Shown: one piece after another, positions 58,393 through 64,000 of the stretch | Layout: each line of letters opens with the position of its first letter | Position numbering within the stretch: the first letter of the stretch is position 1 | Assembly: GCA_023386365.1 (NCBI GenBank) | Contig: JAEWJX010000096.1 | Coordinates: 23,942 to 87,941, forward strand | Origin: Actinomycetes bacterium | Lineage (GTDB): Bacteria > Actinomycetota > Actinomycetes > Actinomycetales > Microbacteriaceae | Reading direction: 5' to 3' | Length of the DNA: 64,000 nucleotides | Notes under the pieces: generated by a model | Told to the model about the DNA's origin: nothing | The model's database searches: none | What the model saw: only the letters and a program-made list of their open reading frames with translations | Program-made: the position numbers and the translations under genes

Positions 58393-60366
58393 GTGACGCG
58401 CGACGCCCCCATCCACGAACTGCTGGTCGAGACGCGGGCGTTCCCGCCGCCCGCCGAACTGACGGCCACCGCGAACGTCGCCGCGGATGCGTGGGAGCGC
58501 GCGGCCGAGGATCCGGTGGCGTTCTGGGCGGATGCGGCCCGCCGCCTCACCTGGGACACCCCGTTCACGCGCACCCTCGACTGGACTCCGGCCCTCGCCG
58601 ACGACGGCACCCTGCAGCCGCCGCGCGCCGAGTGGTTCGCGGACGGCACCCTCAATGTGGCCGTCAACTGTGTCGACCGTCACGTGGCTGCGGGCCTCGG
58701 CGACAAGGTCGCGTACCACTGGGAAGGTGAGCCGGGCGACACCCGCACGCTCACGTTCGCGGAACTGCAGCGGGAGGTGGCGAAGGCGGCGAACGCGCTC
58801 ACCGAGCTCGGCATCCGCCGCGGCGACCGGGTGGTGATCTACCTGCCGGTGCTGCTGGAGACCGTCATCGTGACCCTCGCGGTGGCACGGCTGGGGGCTG
58901 TGCATTCGCTGGTGTTCGGCGGGTTCTCGGCCGAGGCGCTGCGATTCCGGGTGGCTGACACCGGCGCGAAGCTGCTGGTGACCTCCGACGGGCAGTTCCG
59001 TCGCGGCAAGGCCGTCGCGGTGAAGGACAACGCGGATGCCGCCGTCGCCGGCCTCGACCATGTGGAGCATGTGCTCGTGGTCCGCCGCACCGGCGACGAC
59101 ATCCCTTGGACGGAGGGTCGCGATGTCTGGTGGCACGACGTCGTCGACCGCCAGAGCGACACCCACTCAGCCGAGTCATTCCCGGCCGAGACGCCGCTGT
59201 TCATCATCTACACATCCGGCACCACCGGAAAGCCGAAGGGGCTCGTGCACACCAGTGGCGGCTACCTCACCCAGGCCAGCTGGACCCACTGGGCGGCGTT
59301 CGACGCGAAGCCCGACGACATCCACTGGTGCACCGCCGACCTCGCGTGGGTGACGGCGCACACCTACGAGCTGTACGGCCCGCTCACCAACGCGACCACG
59401 CAGGTGATCTACGAGGGCACGCCCGATGCGCCGCGCCGCACCCGCCACTTCGAGATCATCGAACGCTACGGCGTGACCGAATACTACACGGCCCCCACCC
59501 TGGTGCGCACGCTGATGACGTGGTTCCCGGATGGGGTGCCGGCCGGGTTCGACCTGTCGACCATCCGTCTGCTCGGGTCGGTCGGCGAGGCGATCAACCC
59601 GGAGGCGTGGGTGTGGTTCCGCGACAACATCGGGGCCGGGCACGCCCCGATCGTCGACACGTGGTGGCAGTCGGAGACGGGGGCTGCGGTGATGGCGCCG
59701 ATCCCGGGGCACACCACGGTGAAGCCGGGTTCGGCGACGCGCGCGCTGCCGGGCCTGCGCACGCTGGTCGTCGACGAGCGCGGCGACGAGGTGGCGCCGG
59801 GGGCCGGCGGCTACCTGGTGATCCCCGACCCGTGGCCGTCGCTCGCCCGCACCGTGTGGGGCGACCCGCAGCGCTACCTCTCCGCCTACTGGGAGAAGTT
59901 CGCCGACCGCGGCTACTTCTTCTCCGGCGACGGGGCGAAGGTGGATGCCGACGGCGACGTGTGGCTGCTGGGCCGCGTCGACGACGTGATCAACGTGTCG
60001 GGGCACCGCCTGTCGACGATCGAGATCGAGTCGGCGCTGGTGGCGCATCCGCTGGTCGGCGAGGCCGGGGTGACGGGTGCCGACGACGCGGTCACCGGTG
60101 AGGCGATCGTCGCGTTCGTGATCCCCTCGCGCGAGGTGGGTCCGGATGCGGTGGACGAGCTGCGGCGCCACGTCGCCACGTCGATCGGTCCGATCGCGAA
60201 GCCCCGCGACATCCACCTGGTGCCGGAGTTGCCGAAGACCCGCTCCGGCAAGATCATGCGGCGGCTGCTGCGCGACATCGTCGACGGCCGCCCGCTCGGC
60301 GACACCACCAGTCTGCAGAACCCCGACGGCCCAGCCGTGCTCGTGGAGCTGGTGCGCGGACGCTAG
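58393..60366 (+). CDS. acs: Acetyl-CoA synthetase
   Basis: A 657-aa AMP-forming acyl-CoA synthetase of the Acs type. It has an ACAS_N block (DPVAFWADAARRLTWDTPF), YTSGTTGKPKGLVHT near residue 275, CTADLAWVTAHTYELYGPL, the acetate-pocket Trp region TWWQSETG near residue 420, YFFSGDGAKVDADG, and the acetylatable lysine in TRSGKIMRRLLR. It makes acetyl-CoA from acetate. Start GTG: TACCGT (58380-58385) is 7 nt upstream. Confidence 0.94.
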   Translation: MTRDAPIHELLVETRAFPPPAELTATANVAADAWERAAEDPVAFWADAARRLTWDTPFTRTLDWTPALADDGTLQPPRAEWFADGTLNVAVNCVDRHVAAGLGDKVAYHWEGEPGDTRTLTFAELQREVAKAANALTELGIRRGDRVVIYLPVLLETVIVTLAVARLGAVHSLVFGGFSAEALRFRVADTGAKLLVTSDGQFRRGKAVAVKDNADAAVAGLDHVEHVLVVRRTGDDIPWTEGRDVWWHDVVDRQSDTHSAESFPAETPLFIIYTSGTTGKPKGLVHTSGGYLTQASWTHWAAFDAKPDDIHWCTADLAWVTAHTYELYGPLTNATTQVIYEGTPDAPRRTRHFEIIERYGVTEYYTAPTLVRTLMTWFPDGVPAGFDLSTIRLLGSVGEAINPEAWVWFRDNIGAGHAPIVDTWWQSETGAAVMAPIPGHTTVKPGSATRALPGLRTLVVDERGDEVAPGAGGYLVIPDPWPSLARTVWGDPQRYLSAYWEKFADRGYFFSGDGAKVDADGDVWLLGRVDDVINVSGHRLSTIEIESALVAHPLVGEAGVTGADDAVTGEAIVAFVIPSREVGPDAVDELRRHVATSIGPIAKPRDIHLVPELPKTRSGKIMRRLLRDIVDGRPLGDTTSLQNPDGPAVLVELVRGR

Positions 60367-60369
60367 CGT
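60364..60369 (+). promoter_or_regulatory. -10 element containing the upstream TAG stop codon
   Basis: TAGCGT begins with the acs stop codon and ends 6 nt before the GTG at 60376. Confidence 0.5.
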
Positions 60370-60375
60370 GGCGGC

Positions 60376-61119
60376 GTGACCGAGCAGACGCTGACCGGCG
60401 GCAACATGGACCCGGTGGTGCGGGTCGGCGACACCGTCCGGCGGGTGGTCGGCCCGTGGACGGATGCGGTGCACACGCTGCTGCGGCGTCTCGCGGATGC
60501 GGGTATCGATGGTGTGCCGCGGGTTCAGGGGTTCGACGAGCGGGGCCGCGAGGTGCTGAGCTTCGTCAACGGGTCGGTGCTCGCGGATGCGGCTCCCTCG
60601 GTGCTGTGGTCGTCGGAGACGCTGGTCGACGCGGCGCGGCTGTTGCGCCGCATCCACGATGCATCGGAACCGCTGGCGTCGGCCGACCTGCACTGGCGCA
60701 CCCCCGCGCATCCGCCGCTCGAGGTGGTGTGCCACAACGACTTCGCACCCTACAACTTGATCGAGGCGGACGGGCTGATCGAGTCGGGCGGGCGGCTCGT
60801 CGGTGCGATCGACTTCGACACCGCGTCGCCCGGATCGCGACTGTGGGACCTGGCGTACCTCGCCTACCGGATCGTGCCGTACGCGGAGGATGCGGCCGGT
60901 TTCGATCCGGACGTGTTCGGCTCACGCGAGGCGCGGCTCGGGCAGCTGATCGCGGCCTACGGCGCCGAGTCCACCCCGGATGAGGTGCGCGCGATGGCGG
61001 CGAACCGCCTCGACGACCTGGCCGCATTCACGGATGTGCGCGCATCAGAGACAGGCCGCGCCGACTTCGTCGAGCACGCCGCCATGTACCGCCGAGACGC
61101 CGCCCGCCTGCGCGGCTGA
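60376..61119 (+). CDS. Aminoglycoside-phosphotransferase-fold kinase
   Basis: A 247-aa APH/choline-kinase-like protein. The catalytic loop is CHNDFAPYNLI near residue 120 (HND in place of the commoner HGD) and the metal-binding aspartate block is GAIDFDTASPG near residue 150. The N-terminal lobe is short, so ATP binding may be atypical. Substrate unknown; a resistance role is not implied. Confidence 0.85.
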   Translation: MTEQTLTGGNMDPVVRVGDTVRRVVGPWTDAVHTLLRRLADAGIDGVPRVQGFDERGREVLSFVNGSVLADAAPSVLWSSETLVDAARLLRRIHDASEPLASADLHWRTPAHPPLEVVCHNDFAPYNLIEADGLIESGGRLVGAIDFDTASPGSRLWDLAYLAYRIVPYAEDAAGFDPDVFGSREARLGQLIAAYGAESTPDEVRAMAANRLDDLAAFTDVRASETGRADFVEHAAMYRRDAARLRG

Positions 61120-61123
61120 ACCG

Positions 61124-61137
61124 GACCCGGCCGGGTC
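61124..61137. terminator. GACCCGGCCGGGTC palindrome between convergent genes
   Basis: A perfect 14-bp palindrome between the phosphotransferase stop and the Clp ATPase stop, overlapping the latter. Possibly a weak bidirectional terminator; no U-tract. Confidence 0.35.
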
Positions 61138-63766
61138 AGACGGCCGGGGCGCCCTCGTCCTCGAAGCGGGTGACGACGAGGCCGCCGCCGCCGGGTGCCA
61201 GGTCAACGCGCACGGTGTCGCCGTCGCGGATGTCGCCGCCGAGCAGCGCCTTCGCGAGCGTGTCGTCGATCTCGTGCTGCATGAGCCGACGCAGCGGTCG
61301 CGCCCCGTAGATGGGGTCGTAGCCGCGCTCGGCGAGCCAGGCACGCGCATCCGGTGTGACCGCCAGCTGCAGGCGGCGCTCCCCCAGTCGCCGCTCGAGG
61401 CGGTCGACGTAGAGCGACACGATCTGACCCAGGTCGGCTTCCGACAGCGGCGCGAACACGACGATGTCGTCGAGCCGGTTCACGAACTCCGGCTTGAACG
61501 CCTGCCGCACCAGCTCCTGCACGGCCTCCTGCTTGCGGTCCCAGCTGAGTTCGCGGTCAACCAGCACCTGGCTGCCCAGGTTGGAGGTGAGGATCAGGAT
61601 GGTGTTGCGGAAGTCGACGGTGCGGCCCTGGCCGTCGGTGAGGCGGCCGTCGTCGAGCACCTGCAGCAGCACGTCGAACACCTCGGGGTGCGCCTTCTCG
61701 ACCTCGTCGAGCAGGATCACCGAGTACGGGCGCCGACGCACCGCCTCCGTCAACTGGCCGCCCTGCTCGTAGCCGATGTACCCGGGAGGGGCGCCGACGA
61801 GACGCGAGACGGAGAACTTCTCGCCGTACTCCGACATGTCGATGCGCACGAGCGCCTTCTCGTCGTCGAAGAGGTAGGCGGCGAGCGCCTTCGCGAGTTC
61901 CGTCTTGCCAACGCCGGTGGGGCCGAGGAACAGGAACGAGCCGGTGGGTCGGTCGGGGTCGGAGATGCCGGCGCGCGAACGGCGCACCGCCTCCGAGACG
62001 GCCCGCACCGCATCCCGCTGGCCGATGAGCCGCTTCGCCAGCTCCGATTCGAGGGTGAGCAGCTTCTCGGTCTCGCCCTGACGCAGCTTGTCGACCGGGA
62101 TGCCGGTCCACGCGGCGACGACGGCGGCGATGTCTTCGTCGGTGACCTGGTCGTTCACCATGCGCGGGCCCTGCTGCTCGATGGCTTCGGCCTGCAGCAA
62201 CTGGGTCTCGATGGCGGGGATCGTCTCGTAGTTGAGCTTCGAGGCGTCCTGGTAGCGCTGCTCGCGCATCGCCTTGTCGAGTTCGATGCGGGCGTCGTTG
62301 AGGCGTGACTTCAGGTCGCCGACGCTGTGCAGCGAGCTCTTCTCCGCCTGCCAGCGGGTCTGCAGGGCGTCGAGCTGCTTCTCTTTCACCGACATGTCGG
62401 CGCGCAGCTTCTCGAGGCGCTCCTTCGACGCGGCGTCCTTCTCCTTCTTGAGCGCCAGCTCTTCGATCTTCAGACGGTCGACGGCGCGCTTCAGTTCGTC
62501 GATCTCGACGGGCGACGAGTCGATCTCCATCTTGAGCCGCGAAGCGGCTTCGTCGATGAGGTCGATGGCCTTGTCGGGCAGCTGGCGGGCGGTGATGTAC
62601 CGGTTGCTGAGGGATGCGGCGGCCACGAGCGCGCTGTCGGCGATCGCGACCTTGTGGTGGGCCTCGTACCGTTCCTTCAGCCCGCGCAGGATGGCGACCG
62701 TGTCTTCGACGGACGGCTCGCCCACGTACACCTGCTGGAAGCGGCGCTCGAGGGCGGCATCCTTCTCGATGTATTCGCGGTACTCGTTGAGGGTGGTGGC
62801 GCCGATGAGGCGCAGCTCGCCGCGGGCGAGCATGGGCTTCAGCATGTTGGCGGCCGCGACGGAACCTTCGCCGCCGCCCGCGCCCATGAGGGTGTGGAGT
62901 TCGTCGATGAAGGTGATGATCTGGCCGTCGGAGTCGTTGATCTCCTTCAGCACGGCCTTGAGGCGTTCCTCGAACTCGCCCCGGTACTTGGCGCCGGCGA
63001 CGAGGGCGGCGAGGTCGAGCGACACGAGCTGCTTGCCCTTGAGGGAGTCAGCGACGTCGCCGGCGACGATGCGCTGAGCGAGGCCTTCGACGACCGCGGT
63101 CTTGCCGACGCCCGGCTCACCGATCAGGACAGGGTTGTTCTTGGTGCGGCGGCTCAGCACCTGCATGACCCGCTCGATTTCCTTCTCGCGGCCGATGACG
63201 GGGTCGAGCTTGCCCTCCATCGCGGCGGCGGTCAGGTTGCGGCCAAACTGGTCGAGGACCAGCGACGTGGACGGATTGCCCGCCTCCCCGCCGCGGCCGC
63301 CGGTGCCGGCCTCGGCGGTCTCCTTGCCCTGGTAGCCGCGCAACAGCTGGATGACCTGCTGGCGCACCCGGGTCAGCTCGGCGCCGAGCTTGACGAGGAC
63401 CTGCGCGGCCACGCCTTCACCCTCGCGGATGAGGCCGAGCAGGATGTGCTCGGTGCCGATGTAGTTGTGGCCGAGCTGCAGGGCCTCGCGCAGCGAGAGC
63501 TCCAGCACCTTCTTGGCACGCGGGGTGAACGGGATGTGTCCCGACGGTGCCTGCTGGCCCTGGCCGATGATCTCCTCGACCTGACTGCGGACACCTTCCA
63601 GGGAGATCCCGAGAGACTCGAGCGCCTTGGCAGCCACACCCTCGCCCTCGTGGATGAGGCCGAGGAGGATGTGCTCGGTACCGATGTAGTTGTGGTTGAG
63701 CATCCTGGCCACCTCCTGAGCCAGGACGACAACACGCCGCGCGCGGTCGGTGAACCTCTCGAACAT
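61136..63766 (-). CDS. clpB: Clp AAA+ ATPase with ClpC-type N-terminus and ClpB-type body
   Basis: An 876-aa two-ATPase-domain chaperone. Residues 1-145 are a ClpC-type double Clp_N repeat (FERFTDRARRVVVLAQE; two NYIGTEHILLGLI blocks), and 166-215 remain ClpC-like (STSLVLDQFGRNLT). After Walker A of D1 (GEPGVGKT, 216-223) the sequence becomes ClpB-like: SLKGKQLVSLDLAALVAGAKYRGEFEE, a full ClpB coiled-coil middle domain (about 400-520), and a D2 with no L/I/V-G-F loop for ClpP. It should be a disaggregase rather than a protease partner. GAGGAG 7 nt before ATG 63766 decides the start. The frame is unbroken. Confidence 0.9.
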   Translation of the reverse strand: MFERFTDRARRVVVLAQEVARMLNHNYIGTEHILLGLIHEGEGVAAKALESLGISLEGVRSQVEEIIGQGQQAPSGHIPFTPRAKKVLELSLREALQLGHNYIGTEHILLGLIREGEGVAAQVLVKLGAELTRVRQQVIQLLRGYQGKETAEAGTGGRGGEAGNPSTSLVLDQFGRNLTAAAMEGKLDPVIGREKEIERVMQVLSRRTKNNPVLIGEPGVGKTAVVEGLAQRIVAGDVADSLKGKQLVSLDLAALVAGAKYRGEFEERLKAVLKEINDSDGQIITFIDELHTLMGAGGGEGSVAAANMLKPMLARGELRLIGATTLNEYREYIEKDAALERRFQQVYVGEPSVEDTVAILRGLKERYEAHHKVAIADSALVAAASLSNRYITARQLPDKAIDLIDEAASRLKMEIDSSPVEIDELKRAVDRLKIEELALKKEKDAASKERLEKLRADMSVKEKQLDALQTRWQAEKSSLHSVGDLKSRLNDARIELDKAMREQRYQDASKLNYETIPAIETQLLQAEAIEQQGPRMVNDQVTDEDIAAVVAAWTGIPVDKLRQGETEKLLTLESELAKRLIGQRDAVRAVSEAVRRSRAGISDPDRPTGSFLFLGPTGVGKTELAKALAAYLFDDEKALVRIDMSEYGEKFSVSRLVGAPPGYIGYEQGGQLTEAVRRRPYSVILLDEVEKAHPEVFDVLLQVLDDGRLTDGQGRTVDFRNTILILTSNLGSQVLVDRELSWDRKQEAVQELVRQAFKPEFVNRLDDIVVFAPLSEADLGQIVSLYVDRLERRLGERRLQLAVTPDARAWLAERGYDPIYGARPLRRLMQHEIDDTLAKALLGGDIRDGDTVRVDLAPGGGGLVVTRFEDEGAPAV

Positions 63767-63797
63767 CTCGTCGCTCCTCACAGAGCGGTTGGGCAGA

Positions 63798-63815
63798 GTC
63801 CGGAACGTCCGGAAC
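63798..63815. repeat. Tandem 9-bp repeat in the Clp ATPase leader
   Basis: GTCCGGAAC occurs twice in tandem between the candidate -10 TAGCAT (complement of 63827-63832) and the ribosome site. Possible operator. Beyond it (63833-64000) I see no gene or clear signal. Confidence 0.5.
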
Positions 63816-64000
63816 TGTCCTTCCGCATGCTAGCCCGCCCCGAGGAGGCCGCCCGGTGCACTCCCACCAGGAGACGTTCCCCAGCTAAGCGCTGTTCACT
63901 CTCATCCAACTACCGCATCGGTGCGGCATGTTCCCGCTACGCCGCAACCGAACGGGGGCGTTCCGCAGGTCGATCGGGGCGCGGGGCGAACCTCCCGAAT

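Noticed and set aside
60376..61119. Antibiotic-resistance kinase
   Set aside because: Fold similarity to aminoglycoside kinases alone does not show resistance; the motif is HND and the context is metabolic.
1..64000. tRNA, rRNA, prophage or insertion sequence
   Set aside because: No tRNA-like T-loop/acceptor pairs, rRNA sequence, transposase or integrase motifs were recognised on either strand.

Overview
The window is a 64 kb stretch of very GC-rich, gene-dense chromosome from an actinobacterium, most likely a member of the Microbacteriaceae. This rests on the codon usage, the frequent GGATGCG/CGCATCC words, an F420-type LLM oxidoreductase, DtxR-type iron boxes, a CebR-type cellobiose locus, LAxTG/LAxSG-like sorting signals and many genes that appear to be leaderless. 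I see no rRNA, tRNA, CRISPR array, prophage or insertion sequence. Apart from a few repeats, the region reads as stable chromosome.

Layout. 0-4 kb: an SGNH hydrolase, two membrane proteins, a VCBS-repeat surface protein (minus) and a small GNAT-like protein. 4-10 kb: a complete cellobiose/beta-glucoside locus on the minus strand (cebE-cebF-cebG-bglC-cebR), controlled by three TGGGAGCGCTCCCA-type boxes. 10-15 kb: a membrane-anchored amidase-like protein, a palindromic repeat element, an SDR, then lplA-hmuU-hmuV behind an iron box. 15-22 kb: lipase, MFS exporter, membrane proteins, a DUF1992 protein, and a metalloprotease/beta-propeller protein with an unknown partner. 22-25.4 kb: a circularly permuted ATP-grasp / alpha-E / transglutaminase operon. 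25.4-26.9 kb: a highly structured intergenic segment (candidate small RNA) and the heme-binding lipoprotein hmuT, whose iron box matches the one at lplA-hmuUV. 26.9-33.4 kb: a seven-gene operon in which every junction overlaps by exactly 4 nt. It encodes a response-regulator/PIG-L deacetylase fusion, ATP-grasp ligase, PHP phosphoesterase, polytopic GT2 glycosyltransferase, 49-aa membrane peptide, stand-alone receiver and PAS histidine kinase. I consider this the best candidate for an undescribed system: a two-component pathway with no DNA-binding output that appears to act directly on glycan synthesis or modification.

33-46 kb: oxidoreductases, two esterases on overlapping divergent promoters, a VapBC toxin-antitoxin pair, an arginine/ornithine/proline catabolic set (ddaH, rocD, an Lrp/AsnC regulator, putA) and an FMN reductase with a double operator. 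46-50 kb: two tandem paralogous surface proteins ending in LAQSG-type anchors. 50-54.5 kb: a MarR regulator, a NarL-type two-component pair and an ABC-2 exporter. 54.5-61 kb: threonine aldolase, fatty-acyl-CoA ligase, LLM oxidoreductase, acetyl-CoA synthetase and a phosphotransferase. 61-64 kb: a Clp ATPase that has a ClpC N-terminus joined to a ClpB body.

Two features recur across the window. At least two dozen genes have a TANNNT-like -10 element ending 6-7 nt before the start codon with no ribosome binding site, which is the signature of leaderless transcription. In six cases the TAG stop codon of the preceding gene forms the first three bases of that -10 element.
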